Assembly: GCF_002088275.1 (NCBI RefSeq)
Contig: NZ_AQQS01000001.1
Span: 62,001 to 126,000 of the forward strand
Direction of reading: 5' to 3'
Source: Aurantimonas sp. 22II-16-19i
GTDB lineage: Bacteria > Pseudomonadota > Alphaproteobacteria > Rhizobiales > Rhizobiaceae
Length of the DNA stretch: 64,000 bases
The translations under genes were made by a program, and so were the position numbers. Below the pieces are notes generated by a model. The model did not search any database. It saw nothing but the letters and a program-made list of their open reading frames with translations, and was not told the DNA's origin. Shown piece by piece: positions 48,796 through 59,095 of this stretch (its first letter is position 1; each line of letters starts with the position of its first letter).

Positions 48796-49044
48796 GGCAA
48801 CAAGCGGATAGAGCGGCATGTGGGTCGAAGCTGATCTCATCGCGCTCAAGCCTCCCCTGCACCGTCCGACAGGTGGACCGCTATCGGCCTGCGATCCGCA
48901 TCGCTCAGGGGTGTATGCCGGCAACTCGCCATGGACGGAGTTGTACCGCTACACCGACAGCTCTCCGCGAGTCTGGAAGCGCCGTCCGTCTGCGGTCGAT
49001 TGGCATGAGGCGCGGATCGGCACGGGCCATCGCCGCGCGCATCC
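48796..49044. other. Intergenic stretch without a supported gene
   Basis: About 250 bases separate the repeat element from the RatA-type gene. The one longer frame (48818-49054) gives a Pro/Arg/His-rich translation without family features and lacks a good ribosome binding site. Read-through from the MBL gene would be antisense to the next genes. Confidence 0.5.
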
Positions 49045-49491
49045 TCACCCATAGACCTTGTCGGCCCGCTCCTCGAACGCCACCGCGAACCGCCGGAAGG
49101 CGAAGTCGAACATCGTGCCCATCAGCATGCCGAGGGTGCGGCTCTTGAACTCGTATTCGATGTAGAACTTCACGTCGCAGCTGCCCTCGCCGGTCGGCAC
49201 GAAGTCCCAGCGGTTGTCGAGGAACTTGAACGGCCCGTTGACGTAGGACACCTCGATGCGGCGATCCTCGGGCTTCAGCAACACCTGCGAGGTGAAGGTC
49301 TCGCGGATCATCTTGTAGGCCACGGTCATGTCGGCGACGAGCAGGCGCCTGCCTTCCTTCTCGCGCTCCGAGCGGATCGTCAGCGCCTGGCAGAGCGGCA
49401 GGAACTCGGGATATTTCTCCACATCCGCGACGAGGGCGAACATCTGGTCGGCGGTGTGGCGGACGGGGCGGGTCGTTTCGAACTTCGGCAT
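49045..49491 (-). CDS. RatA/COQ10-type START-domain protein
   Basis: The 148-residue protein belongs to the SRPBCC/START superfamily of COQ10 and RatA, which bind coenzyme Q-like lipids in a hydrophobic cavity; bacterial members are also reported as ribosome-association factors. Typical segments are ADVEKYPEFLPLCQA (23-37), FTSQVLLKP, VSYVNGPFKFLDNRWDF and the long C-terminal helix GTMFDFAFRRFAVAFEERA. It follows lipA by ten bases on the same strand, a conserved pairing in Rhizobiales. In this context a role in ubiquinone use is more likely than a toxin. Confidence 0.9.
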   Translation of the reverse strand: MPKFETTRPVRHTADQMFALVADVEKYPEFLPLCQALTIRSEREKEGRRLLVADMTVAYKMIRETFTSQVLLKPEDRRIEVSYVNGPFKFLDNRWDFVPTGEGSCDVKFYIEYEFKSRTLGMLMGTMFDFAFRRFAVAFEERADKVYG

Positions 49492-49501
49492 GATGGAGCG
49501 C

Positions 49502-50476
49502 TTACGCGGCCGACTGGCGGGCGAGACGGGCGGCCTTCAGGCGCTCGAAATCCTCACCGGCATGGTGGGAGGAGCGCGTCAGCGGGCTCGCCGCGACGAC
49601 CAGGAAGCCCTTGGTCAGCGCCACCTTCTCGAAGGAGCCGAACTCCTCCGGCGTCACGTAGCGGATCACCGCGTGGTGCTTCTTCGTCGGCTGGAGATAC
49701 TGGCCGATGGTGAGGAAGTCGACGTCGGCGGTGCGAAGGTCGTCCATCAGCTGCAGCACCTCGTTCCTCTCCTCGCCGAGGCCGACCATGATGCCGGACT
49801 TGGTGAAGATCGTCGGGTCGAGTTCCTTCACCCGCTGCAGAAGCCGGATCGAATGGAAGTAGCGGGCGCCCGGGCGCACCGTCAGATATTTCGACGGGAC
49901 GGTCTCGAGATTGTGGTTGAAGACATCGGGCTTCGCCTCGACGACGCGCTCCAGCGCGCCGGGCTTCCTGAGGAAATCCGGTGTCAGGATCTCGATCGTG
50001 GTGCCAGGCGCCGCCGCGCGGATGGCCCGGATGGTGCGGACGAAATGCTCCGCCCCGCCATCGGCGAGGTCGTCACGGTCGACCGAGGTGACGACGACGT
50101 GGTTCAGCCCCATCTTTGCGACGGCGCGGCCGACGCTTTCCGGCTCGCTCTGGTCCAGCGCATGGGGCATGCCGGTAGCGACGTTGCAGAAGGAACAGGC
50201 CCTCGTGCAGATGCCGCCCATGATCATGAAGGTCGCGTGCTTCTTTTCCCAGCAGCCGCCGATGTTCGGGCAGCCGGCCTCCTCGCAGACGGTGACGAGG
50301 CGGTTCTCGCGGGCGATCTCGCGGGTCTCGAAATAGCCCTTCGAGACCGGCGCCTTGACGCGGATCCAGTCCGGCTTCGGCGGGCTGGCGAGGGCGTCCG
50401 GACGGTGGGCCTTTTCCGGATGGCGGATCCGGGGCTTCTCGGCGTCTGACGATCGGGTGTCGAGGAGTGTGACCAT
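49502..50476 (-). CDS. lipA: Lipoyl synthase
   Basis: LipA is a radical SAM enzyme that inserts two sulfurs into octanoyl groups on lipoyl domains. Its auxiliary cluster motif [12 protein letters not shown] and the radical SAM motif CTRACSFC are intact, and the C-terminal SSHHAGEDF provides the Ser ligand of the sacrificed cluster. The length of 324 residues is normal. Its substrates, PdhB and PdhC with their lipoyl domains, are encoded just upstream, which fits joint expression with the pyruvate dehydrogenase genes. Confidence 0.96.
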   Translation of the reverse strand: MVTLLDTRSSDAEKPRIRHPEKAHRPDALASPPKPDWIRVKAPVSKGYFETREIARENRLVTVCEEAGCPNIGGCWEKKHATFMIMGGICTRACSFCNVATGMPHALDQSEPESVGRAVAKMGLNHVVVTSVDRDDLADGGAEHFVRTIRAIRAAAPGTTIEILTPDFLRKPGALERVVEAKPDVFNHNLETVPSKYLTVRPGARYFHSIRLLQRVKELDPTIFTKSGIMVGLGEERNEVLQLMDDLRTADVDFLTIGQYLQPTKKHHAVIRYVTPEEFGSFEKVALTKGFLVVAASPLTRSSHHAGEDFERLKAARLARQSAA

Positions 50477-50537
50477 GGGGCCTACTTAAGCCTCCGGTTT
50501 TGGCGATGCAATCGGCTTCGACACCCGCGAGGGCTCC

Positions 50538-50563
50538 TGCATGACGGGGTTGCCCGTCACGCA
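50538..50563 (-). terminator. Hairpin between the YeaQ-type gene and lipA
   Basis: Read on the minus strand, TGCGTGACGGG-CAAC-CCCGTCATGCA forms an 11-bp stem with one G-U pair. There is no T-run after it, so it may be an attenuator or a processing site rather than a full terminator. Confidence 0.45.
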
Positions 50564-50579
50564 GGGATCCCGTGAACCC

Positions 50580-50834
50580 TCAGCGCCGGACGGCGCGGGC
50601 GATCAGGATCAGCAGGCAGGCGCCGACGAAGCCGGTGATGAGATAGGCAAAGGAGAAGGACGCCGAGGCGCCGCCGCCGATACCGGTGAGACGCAGGATG
50701 AAGCTGAGGATGATGGCGCCGACGATGCCGAGGATGATGTTCATCATCACGCCCATGTCGCTCTTCATCACCTTCTCGGCCAGCCAGCCGGCGATGCCGC
50801 CGACGATGATTGCTGCAAGAAAACTACCGATCAT
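50580..50834 (-). CDS. GlsB/YeaQ/YmgE-family small membrane protein
   Basis: The 84-residue protein begins at ATG 50834, preceded by CAGGAC. Three hydrophobic segments make up nearly the whole chain (IGSFLAAIIVGGIAGWLA, MMNIILGIVGAIILSFIL and FAYLITGFVGACLLILIA), with the Gly-rich IVGGIAGWLAEKVM signature of transglycosylase-associated YeaQ/YmgE proteins. Function is not established; several members are stress-induced. The family name is historical and does not indicate enzymatic activity. Confidence 0.85.
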   Translation of the reverse strand: MIGSFLAAIIVGGIAGWLAEKVMKSDMGVMMNIILGIVGAIILSFILRLTGIGGGASASFSFAYLITGFVGACLLILIARAVRR

Positions 50835-50972
50835 ACGAACTGTCCTGGTTTTGTCTGGGTGGGTTGTGGCGTGATAGTTAGCGCCAGCAACCTTCCGGCA
50901 AGAGGCAGCGGACTCTTTTCTGCCCCCTGAAGCGGCAAATGCTGCCTCGTCTCTGCCAGACCCCACACCTCG

Positions 50973-52427
50973 TCACATGTGGATCACGCGCCCATACGCG
51001 TCGAGGACGCTTTCGTGCATCATTTCCGACAGGGTCGGATGCGGGAAGCAGGTGTGCATGAGCTCTTCCTCGGTGGTCTCGAGGCCCATGGCGATGACGA
51101 AGCCCTGGATCAGCTCGGTCACCTCAGCGCCCACCATGTGAGCGCCGAGGAGCTGGCCGGTCCTGGCGTCGAAGATCGTCTTCACCAGGCCCTCAGGCTC
51201 GCCGAGCGCGATGGCCTTGCCGTTGCCGTTGAAGGTGAAGCGCCCGACCTTGACCTCGTGGCCGGCCTCCTTGGCCTTCGCCTCCGTCAGGCCGACCGAG
51301 GCCACCTGCGGCTGGCAATAGGTGCAGCCGGGGATCTCGGTCTTCTTCATCGGATGGACGTCGAGGCCCTTGATCTTCTCGACGCAGATCGTGCCCTCGT
51401 GCTCGGCCTTGTGGGCGAGCATCGGCGGGCCGGCGACGTCGCCGATGGCATAGACGCCCTCGACATTGGTCTTGCCGTAGCCGTCGATCTTGACGATGCC
51501 GCGCTCGATCTCGACGCCGATCTCTTCCAGGCCGAGGCCCTCGGTGTTGCCCATGACGCCGACGGCGGAGATCAGCCGCTCGGCCTTCAGCGTCTGCGAC
51601 GTCCCATCCTTGGTCTCGACGGTGACGGAAACCCCCCCGCCGCCCTTCTCGACCTTCGCCACCTTGGCGTCGGTGAGGATCTTCATCCCCTGCTTCTCGA
51701 ACTGCTTGCGGGCGAGCTTGGCGATCTCGGCGTCCTCCACCGGCATGATCTGCGGCAGGAGCTCGACGACCGTCACCTCGGCGCCCATCGTCCGGTAGAA
51801 GGACGCGAACTCGATGCCGATGGCGCCGGAGCCCATGACGATCAGGCTCTTGGGCATCGCCTTCGGCTTCATCGCCTCGAAATAGGTCCAGATCCGGTCG
51901 CCGTCGGGCTCGATGCCCGGAAGCACCCGCGGCCGGGCGCCCGTCGCGACGATGACGTGCTTGGCCTTGTAGGTCCCCTCGCCCAGCGTTCCCTTCGGCA
52001 CCGGGTTCTGCGGCTCGACGACGGGCTTCTTCATCTTGCCGACGGTGACCTCGACAGGACCACCCTTGCCGGCCTTGGTGATCTTCGCCTCGCCCCAGAT
52101 GACGTCGATCTTGTTCTTCTTCATCAGATAGCCGACGCCGCCGGCGAGCTGCCCCGAAACCTGGCGCGAGCGCTTGACCACCGCCTCCATCTCGAAGCTC
52201 GGCTTCTCGATCGTCAGGCCGTAGTTCTTCGCGTTCTCCGCATAATGGAAGATTTCGGCCGAGCGCAGGAGCGCCTTGGTCGGGATGCAACCCCAGTTGA
52301 GGCAGATGCCGCCGAGATGCTCGCGCTCGACGACGGCGGTCTTGAAGCCCAGCTGCGCGGCGCGGATCGCGGCGACGTAGCCGCCCGGCCCGCCGCCGAT
52401 GACCAGGATGTCGTAGGTGTCAGCCAT
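50973..52427 (-). CDS. lpdA: Dihydrolipoyl dehydrogenase (E3)
   Basis: E3 reoxidises dihydrolipoyl groups of the 2-oxo acid dehydrogenase complexes with NAD. The 484-residue flavoprotein has the N-terminal FAD motif IGGGPGGYVAAIRA (10-23), the redox disulfide GGICLNWGCIPTK, an NAD motif GSGAIGIEFASFY and the C-terminal HPTLSE with the catalytic His. A short insertion after about residue 127 (KMKKPVVEPQNPVPKGTL) matches the PDH-associated form of E3 in alphaproteobacteria. It lies 73 bases after the GDSL hydrolase gene, in the pdh cluster. Confidence 0.96.
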   Translation of the reverse strand: MADTYDILVIGGGPGGYVAAIRAAQLGFKTAVVEREHLGGICLNWGCIPTKALLRSAEIFHYAENAKNYGLTIEKPSFEMEAVVKRSRQVSGQLAGGVGYLMKKNKIDVIWGEAKITKAGKGGPVEVTVGKMKKPVVEPQNPVPKGTLGEGTYKAKHVIVATGARPRVLPGIEPDGDRIWTYFEAMKPKAMPKSLIVMGSGAIGIEFASFYRTMGAEVTVVELLPQIMPVEDAEIAKLARKQFEKQGMKILTDAKVAKVEKGGGGVSVTVETKDGTSQTLKAERLISAVGVMGNTEGLGLEEIGVEIERGIVKIDGYGKTNVEGVYAIGDVAGPPMLAHKAEHEGTICVEKIKGLDVHPMKKTEIPGCTYCQPQVASVGLTEAKAKEAGHEVKVGRFTFNGNGKAIALGEPEGLVKTIFDARTGQLLGAHMVGAEVTELIQGFVIAMGLETTEEELMHTCFPHPTLSEMMHESVLDAYGRVIHM

Positions 52428-52500
52428 GGGTCGTCTCTCCGCGGATCGTCTGTCTGGGCGCTCTCGGGGCGCCGCTCTTATCGGATTGGCGTCGCCCGGC

Positions 52501-53139
52501 TCAGCCGAGCAGCGCCTTGATCGGCTCGACCAGCGCCTCGCCGAGGGCGCGGCTGTGCTCCGCCGTCAGATGCACGCCGTCGAGGCACGAGGCCTCGCAG
52601 ACCTCGGCGGCGTCGAACATCGCGCAGCCGTACTCCTCGGCGACCTTGGTCACCGCCGAGCGGAAATGCTGGGACTCCTCCACCGCGTGGCCGAACAGCA
52701 GCGAGAAGTCCGGCTCCATCGTCGAGGTGAAGTGCGGCGGCGCGACGAGCAGCAGCTTCGGCGCGTCGTAGCCGCGCTGATAGGGGAAGCACTGGACGAT
52801 CTCGACCAGCCGCTCCAGCCCCTGCCGGCTCTCGAACACCCGGCCGCCGCCGGTGTGGCGCTTCAGGTCGTTGGTGCCGAGCATGATGACCACGAGATCG
52901 AGCGGCTGGTGGCTGTCGAGCAGCGTCGGCAGGGTCTTCACGCCGTTGCGCTCGGCCATCACCATGTGGTCGTCGAAGGCCGTGGTGCGGCCATTCAGCC
53001 CCTCGGATATCACCCGGACGCCGTGGCCGAGGGCTTTCGCGACGACGTTCGGCCAGCGGTCGAAGAACTCATGCCGCAGGCCGTTTTCGGGATTGTAGCC
53101 CCAGGTCAGCGAGTCGCCGAAGGCGAGGACGGTTTTCAT
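52501..53139 (-). CDS. SGNH/GDSL hydrolase (arylesterase-like)
   Basis: The 212-residue protein has all four SGNH blocks: FGDSLTWG (Ser10), GLNGRTT (Gly), LGTNDLK (Asn) and DGVHLT (Asp/His near the C-terminus). There is no signal peptide. It resembles the arylesterase/acetylesterase group often found next to pdhC in Rhizobiales. It starts 10 bases after the pdhC stop, so co-transcription with the complex is certain by spacing, but its role in pyruvate metabolism is unknown. Confidence 0.9.
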   Translation of the reverse strand: MKTVLAFGDSLTWGYNPENGLRHEFFDRWPNVVAKALGHGVRVISEGLNGRTTAFDDHMVMAERNGVKTLPTLLDSHQPLDLVVIMLGTNDLKRHTGGGRVFESRQGLERLVEIVQCFPYQRGYDAPKLLLVAPPHFTSTMEPDFSLLFGHAVEESQHFRSAVTKVAEEYGCAMFDAAEVCEASCLDGVHLTAEHSRALGEALVEPIKALLG

Positions 53140-53149
53140 GAGCCCGCCC

Positions 53150-54595
53150 TCAGACCAGCATCGACATCGGGTTTTCGATGAAGTTCTTGAAGGCGGCGAT
53201 CAGCTCGGCGCCGAGGACGCCGTCCACCGCCCGGTGGTCGGTCGACAGCGTCACCGTCATCACCGTTGCGACGGTCACGGCGCCGCCCTTCACCACCGCG
53301 CGCTGGTCGCCCGAGCCGACGGCGAGGATCGTCGCATGGGGCGGGTTGATGACGGCGGAGAAGTCCTTGATGCCGAACATGCCGAGATTGGACACGGCGC
53401 TCGTGCCGCCCTGATACTCGTCGGGCTTCAGCTTGCGGGACCGGGCGCGCTTGGCGAGGTCCTTCATCTCGTTGGAGATGGTCGACAGGGTCTTTTCCTC
53501 GGCCCGGCGGATGATCGGCGTGATCAGCCCGCCCTCGATCGCGACCGCGACGCCGACGTCGGCATGCTTGTGGATCAGCATGCCGCCCTCGGTCCAGGAG
53601 GCGTTGGCCATCGGCACGGCCTTGAGCGCCAGCGCATGGGCCTTGATGATCATGTCGTTGACGGACAGCTTGTAGGCGGGACGGTCGCCGGCTTCGCCCT
53701 TCACCATGGGCGCCGCGTCGTTGAGCTGCTTTCTCAGCGCCAGCAGCGCGTCGATCTCGCAGTCGAGCGTCAGATAGAAATGCGGGACGGTCTGCTTGGC
53801 CTCGACGAGGCGCTTGGCGATAGTCTTGCGCATGCCGTCGTGGGGGATCTTTTCGTAGGAGCCCTCGGGGAAGAGCTTCAGGATGGACTCGTCGCTGGCG
53901 GCCTTGGCGATCGGCGCTGCGGCAGGCGCCGCCTCGGGCGCCTTCGGCTCGGCGGCCTTGCCCGGCGCAGCCTTTTCCGGTGCGGCCTTCGCGGCGCCGC
54001 CATCCTTCTTCGCCGCCTCGATATCCGCCTTCACGACACGGCCGTGCGGACCGCTACCTGAGACCGCGGCAAGGTCGACGCCGGCGTCCTTAGCCAGCCG
54101 GCGAGCGAGCGGCGAGGCGAAGACCCGGCCGCCCGTCTCGCCACTCGATGCCGAACCTTGCCTGGACGAGGCCGCGCCGTTTCCAGCTTCCTCGCCGGTC
54201 GCGCGGCTGTCGCCGCGCATCTCGGGCTGCTTCGCCGCCTCGGTCGAGCCGGTCGTCGCGGCATCGGCCTTCGGATCCGGCGCCATCGCGCCGCCCTTGT
54301 CGTCGCCGGCGGAGGCCTTGCCGCCACCTTCGGCCGCCTCGGAAACATCCTCGCCGTCGGCGGCGAGAATGGCGATCACCGCATTGACCTTGACGCCCTC
54401 GGTACCGGCGGGGACCACGATCTTCGCGACCTTGCCCTCGTCGACGGCTTCCACTTCCATGGTCGCCTTGTCGGTCTCGATCTCGGCGATGATGTCGCCG
54501 GCCGAGACCTGGTCGCCCTCCTTGACCAGCCATTTGGCGAGATTGCCCTCTTCCATCGTCGGAGACAGGGCGGGCATGGTGACGTTGATCGGCAT
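53150..54595 (-). CDS. pdhC: Pyruvate dehydrogenase E2, dihydrolipoamide acetyltransferase
   Basis: E2 is the core of the pyruvate dehydrogenase complex and transfers acetyl from lipoyl to CoA. It has one N-terminal lipoyl domain (Lys43 in [13 protein letters not shown]), a long Ala/Pro linker, the E1/E3 binding segment at about 165-200 ([18 protein letters not shown]) and a catalytic domain ending in STDHRAVDG with the active-site His. The length is 481 residues. It is separated from pdhB by two unrelated genes, an unusual arrangement, though all share the strand. Confidence 0.95.
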   Translation of the reverse strand: MPINVTMPALSPTMEEGNLAKWLVKEGDQVSAGDIIAEIETDKATMEVEAVDEGKVAKIVVPAGTEGVKVNAVIAILAADGEDVSEAAEGGGKASAGDDKGGAMAPDPKADAATTGSTEAAKQPEMRGDSRATGEEAGNGAASSRQGSASSGETGGRVFASPLARRLAKDAGVDLAAVSGSGPHGRVVKADIEAAKKDGGAAKAAPEKAAPGKAAEPKAPEAAPAAAPIAKAASDESILKLFPEGSYEKIPHDGMRKTIAKRLVEAKQTVPHFYLTLDCEIDALLALRKQLNDAAPMVKGEAGDRPAYKLSVNDMIIKAHALALKAVPMANASWTEGGMLIHKHADVGVAVAIEGGLITPIIRRAEEKTLSTISNEMKDLAKRARSRKLKPDEYQGGTSAVSNLGMFGIKDFSAVINPPHATILAVGSGDQRAVVKGGAVTVATVMTVTLSTDHRAVDGVLGAELIAAFKNFIENPMSMLV

Positions 54596-54616
54596 GTGGG
54601 CGTCTCCGAAAGCGTC

Positions 54617-55237
54617 TTACTGCGCGTTTTGGGTGTCGTCTAGATTGGCGGAAGCCGCATCGAGCGGCCACAGGATGGTCAGCGGAAACGAGATCGCGTC
54701 GAAGGGTTCGGCGGATACTTCGGTCTCGTTGTCGAAGGTCGGGCCGACGAGCCAGCGGCCATCGGCGAGAATGAAGGTCTCGAGGAATTCGGCGCGGGGA
54801 TCGAGGATCCACATGTGGCCGACGCCAGCCCTCGCATAGATGCGCCGCTTGATCCCGCGGTCGTAGCGCTCCGTGGATGGCGAGAGCACTTCACATATCC
54901 AGTCGGGCGCCGTGTCGAAGTAAGCAGTCGCGGGCAAGGACGGTAACCTCTCCCTGCGCCACCCGGCAATGTCCGGGACGACGACCTGCCGACCGAGGTG
55001 AATCTCAGGTTCGGCGACGATGATCCATCCGCCGGGTCCGGAGCGCCCCCGGCCGAAGGCGTCGAGGATCTCGCCGCCGAGATAGGAAGCCGCCGCCGCG
55101 TGCTTCGGAGCCGGGCGCGGGTGGGTCACCAGAGCGCCATCGATGAGTTCGGCGACCATATGGGGGTGCACGGCCTCGAGATCGGCATAGGTCGCCGGCG
55201 TCGGACCAGACTGGGCAAGCTGTTCAGCGGTGGTCAT
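54617..55237 (-). CDS. Uma2-family (DUF820) PD-(D/E)XK nuclease-like protein
   Basis: Uma2 proteins have a restriction-endonuclease-like fold and are most abundant in cyanobacteria; their function is unknown. The 206 residues include VAELIDGALV, the core VVPDIAGWRRERLP (Asp of the active site), DWICEVLSPST (Glu) and RYDRGIKRRIYARAGVGHMWILDP with a conserved Lys and Tyr, so the nuclease residues look intact. It lies between pdhB and pdhC with spacings of 21 bases and 12 bases, inside the operon. That position may come from insertion of an accessory gene; base composition is close to the neighbours. Confidence 0.85.
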   Translation of the reverse strand: MTTAEQLAQSGPTPATYADLEAVHPHMVAELIDGALVTHPRPAPKHAAAASYLGGEILDAFGRGRSGPGGWIIVAEPEIHLGRQVVVPDIAGWRRERLPSLPATAYFDTAPDWICEVLSPSTERYDRGIKRRIYARAGVGHMWILDPRAEFLETFILADGRWLVGPTFDNETEVSAEPFDAISFPLTILWPLDAASANLDDTQNAQ

Positions 55238-55249
55238 GCGCGCCTCTTC

Positions 55250-55747
55250 TCAATGCCTGACCCCGCCACCCGCGCTCGCTCCGTCATCGAGGTCGAGATC
55301 CTCGGCGAAGGCCGCGAGATTGCCCAGATGACGATCCCAGCCGGCCTGATGATCGAGGAGATAGGTTGCGCGGTCGGGTTCCGCCGCCTTTTCCCAGCCC
55401 TGATGTTCGATCGTCACCCGCGTGCCGGTGTCGATCGGCGTCAGCGTCACCGAGACGACGGTGTCGAACTCCCAGTCCTCGTCGGCCCAGACCATGACGA
55501 AGCCTTCCGGCGGATGAAACGCCGTCACCTCGGCGCGCGTCACACGCTCCCGGCCTGACGGGTCGATCCAGGGTTCGACGAAGCGGCCGCCGAGCTGTGC
55601 CTCGAATTCGAGGTTCTCCCGCCACCACAGCTTGAAACAGTCCGGCTGGGTCAGGCAGCGCCAGACATGCTCGCGCGGGCGGCGCACGTCCCTTGTCAGG
55701 ACGAGCGTGCCTTCCGCGTTCAGATCTGGCGAGCCCTCGGGCGTCAT
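55250..55747 (-). CDS. SRPBCC (AHSA1-like) domain protein
   Basis: The 165-residue protein matches the activator-of-Hsp90 AHA1-like SRPBCC family (VLTRDVRRPREHVWRCLTQP, then FKLWW and the RFVEPWID stretch, GWEKAAE and HLGNLAAF). Such proteins form a hydrophobic cavity and often bind small ligands, but the ligand is unknown. It begins 21 bases after the pdhB stop and is followed by the Uma2 gene after 12 bases, so it sits within the pdh transcript. I see no link to the complex itself. Confidence 0.83.
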   Translation of the reverse strand: MTPEGSPDLNAEGTLVLTRDVRRPREHVWRCLTQPDCFKLWWRENLEFEAQLGGRFVEPWIDPSGRERVTRAEVTAFHPPEGFVMVWADEDWEFDTVVSVTLTPIDTGTRVTIEHQGWEKAAEPDRATYLLDHQAGWDRHLGNLAAFAEDLDLDDGASAGGGVRH

Positions 55748-55768
55748 CCTGGTGGCGTTCCTCTCCGG

Positions 55769-57241
<1,473 letters not shown>

Positions 57242-57406
57242 GAAGGTGTTTCCTCCTGATAAGCGGGTCTTTTGGGCGGATTGCCCCGGCATCGAAACGG
57301 CCGGACCGCCGGAATTGATGGACTGGGCGAACGGAACGGCGCGACCTGCGGCAGCGCCGCCGCCTCGGAACCTGCCGGCAGCCGCACCGCCGGCAATCGA
57401 GGCCGC

Positions 57407-58531
57407 CTACTCCGCCGCCTGCGGGATGACGTCGGCATAGACGTCGGTCCACAGCTCGGACGGATCGGGCTCGGGATCGTTCTGGGCGAAGTCGGCGGCA
57501 TCGGCGACGATGTCGCGGACCTCCTTGTCGATCGCCTTCACGTCGTCCTCCGACATGCCGTGATCGCCGGTGAGGCGCTTCTTCACCTGCTCGATCGGAT
57601 CGGATTCCGACCGCATCTTCTGCACTTCGTCGCGGGAGCGGTACTTTGCCGGGTCGGACATCGAGTGGCCGCGATAGCGATAGGTCATCATCTCGAGGAT
57701 GATCGGACCCTCGCCGGAGCGGCAATGCTCGGCAGCGAGATCGCCCGCCGCCTTCACCGCCCGCACGTCCATGCCGTCGACCTGGAAGCCGGGGATCTTG
57801 AAGGACAGGCCGCGATGGGAGAAATCGGTCTCGGCCGAGGCGCGGTTGACCGAGGTGCCCATGGCGTAGCGGTTGTTCTCGACGACGTAGACCACCGGCA
57901 GCTTCCACAGCGAGGCCATGTTGAAGCTCTCGTAGACCTGGCCCTGGTTGGCCGCGCCGTCGCCGTAATAGGTGATCGCGATGGCATCGGTGCCATCGTA
58001 TTTGTTGGAGAAGGCGAGACCGGTTCCGATCGGCACCTGGGCGCCGACGATGCCATGGCCGCCGAAGAACTTCTTCTCCTTGGAGAACATGTGCATCGAG
58101 CCGCCCTTGCCGCGCGAATAGCCCGAGCGGCGACCGGTCAGCTCGGCCATCACGCCGCGCGCTTCCATGCCGGTGGCCAGCATGTGGCCATGGTCACGGT
58201 AGCCGGTGACGACCTGGTCGCCCTCCTTCATCGCCATCTGCATGCCGACGACGACGGCCTCCTGGCCGATATAGAGGTGGCAGAAGCCGCCGATGAAGCC
58301 CATGCCGTAGAGCTGGCCAGCCTTCTCCTCGAAGCGGCGGATCAGCAGCATGTCGCGATAGGCGCGGATCTCGTCGTCCTTGCCGAACTTGGCCGGCGCC
58401 GGCGCGTCGAAATGCTCGAGGGTCCGGACGATTTCCTGGGCCGAATTGGCCGCGCCGGAACTCGCCGATTCCGACTTGCCACCCTTGTCGGCGGACGAAT
58501 TGGAGGCAGACTTGCGCGACCTGGCGACCAT
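57407..58531 (-). CDS. pdhA: Pyruvate dehydrogenase E1 alpha subunit
   Basis: E1 alpha binds thiamine diphosphate (motif GDGAANQGQVYESF ... VVENN) and contributes phosphorylation-loop-like residues in RYRGHSMSDPAKYR. The 374 residues include a Ser-rich, disordered N-terminus of about 30, then the catalytic domain (MLLIRRFEEKAGQLYGMG, GFCHLYIGQEA). It is first of the pdh genes. A TTGAAG/TATACT promoter and two inverted repeats lie upstream. The 165 bases between this gene and pdhB hold no gene. Confidence 0.95.
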   Translation of the reverse strand: MVARSRKSASNSSADKGGKSESASSGAANSAQEIVRTLEHFDAPAPAKFGKDDEIRAYRDMLLIRRFEEKAGQLYGMGFIGGFCHLYIGQEAVVVGMQMAMKEGDQVVTGYRDHGHMLATGMEARGVMAELTGRRSGYSRGKGGSMHMFSKEKKFFGGHGIVGAQVPIGTGLAFSNKYDGTDAIAITYYGDGAANQGQVYESFNMASLWKLPVVYVVENNRYAMGTSVNRASAETDFSHRGLSFKIPGFQVDGMDVRAVKAAGDLAAEHCRSGEGPIILEMMTYRYRGHSMSDPAKYRSRDEVQKMRSESDPIEQVKKRLTGDHGMSEDDVKAIDKEVRDIVADAADFAQNDPEPDPSELWTDVYADVIPQAAE

Positions 58532-58589
58532 GACGACTCCCTTGTCTTGACCCGTGGCTCTGGCGTTCCACGTCTCTTGTTAGAGGCTC

Positions 58590-58617
58590 AGTATATTGGA
58601 GCACCCCTACGCTTCAA
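58590..58617 (-). promoter_or_regulatory. Probable pdhA promoter
   Basis: On the minus strand TTGAAG (58617-58612) and TATACT (58595-58590) are separated by 16 bases. This matches the sigma-70 type consensus well and points towards pdhA, whose start codon is 59 bases after the -10 box. Confidence 0.65.
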
Positions 58618-58630
58618 GCCGATCGAGATG

Positions 58631-58652
58631 TTTTAACCGGATTCCGGTAAAA
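58631..58652. promoter_or_regulatory. Inverted repeat upstream of pdhA, site 1
   Basis: TTTTA(A)CCGG-ATT-CCGGTAAAA forms two arms of nine bases with one bulged A on the left. It begins 14 bases upstream of the proposed -35 box. With the next site it shares the half-site TTAACCGG, which suggests that one regulator binds both. Confidence 0.5.
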
Positions 58653-58667
58653 CGATCGTCGTAAGCG

Positions 58668-58694
58668 CGAATTAACCGGAAGTCGGTTAATTCG
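58668..58694. promoter_or_regulatory. Perfect inverted repeat upstream of pdhA, site 2
   Basis: CGAATTAACCG (58668-58678) and CGGTTAATTCG (58684-58694) form a perfect 11-bp inverted repeat around GAAGT. It is too AT-rich and too far from any gene end to be an ordinary terminator here, so a protein-binding site is more likely. The TTAACC element also recalls a CtrA half-site, but the spacing does not fit TTAA-N7-TTAA. Confidence 0.55.
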
Positions 58695-59095
58695 AGTGTT
58701 TGCTTGCGCCTTCCATGGCGTCTGTCGCACCGCCGGTCTCGATCCCGATGCGGTCGACCGGCAGCCCCACCAAGATCGCGCGGCCTTTCTCGGGACAGGT
58801 CCCCGGCTACTGCAGCGCCTCGACACGACCCGCCCGCCCGCCGGGAGAGTCTGTCGCCGGTTCGCCGCCGGCTCGCGATGCACCCGGCCCCGGACGAGCC
58901 GCGCGCTTCCTGGAAATATCCCATCCTCACCGGCGCCGGCGTGGCCGACAGCGGGAGACGACAAACTCGCTGCCAGCCCGCAAACCAGGGGCGATGCACC
59001 GTCAGGCGCCGCTCCACGCCCGAATCCGCCGCGGCAAGGCTGCCGCCAGCGGCGATCCGCCATATGCAGCGGCAAGCCGGGACATGCAGGGGCAG
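58695..59095. other. Intergenic stretch between ftsB and the pdhA control region
   Basis: Beyond the two inverted repeats I find no supported gene in about 400 bases. Frames on both strands give Arg/Ser/Pro-rich translations with no family features. The segment may contain the end of the ftsB transcript, which runs towards pdhA. Confidence 0.5.

Noticed and set aside
58668-58694. CtrA binding site upstream of pdhA
   Set aside because: TTAA half-sites are present, but they are separated by 11 bases in inverted orientation, not by the 7-base direct spacing of the CtrA consensus.
58695-59095. Frames of 130 to 150 codons on the minus strand between ftsB and pdhA
   Set aside because: Translations are Arg/Ser/Pro-rich with no start context or family similarity that I can see.
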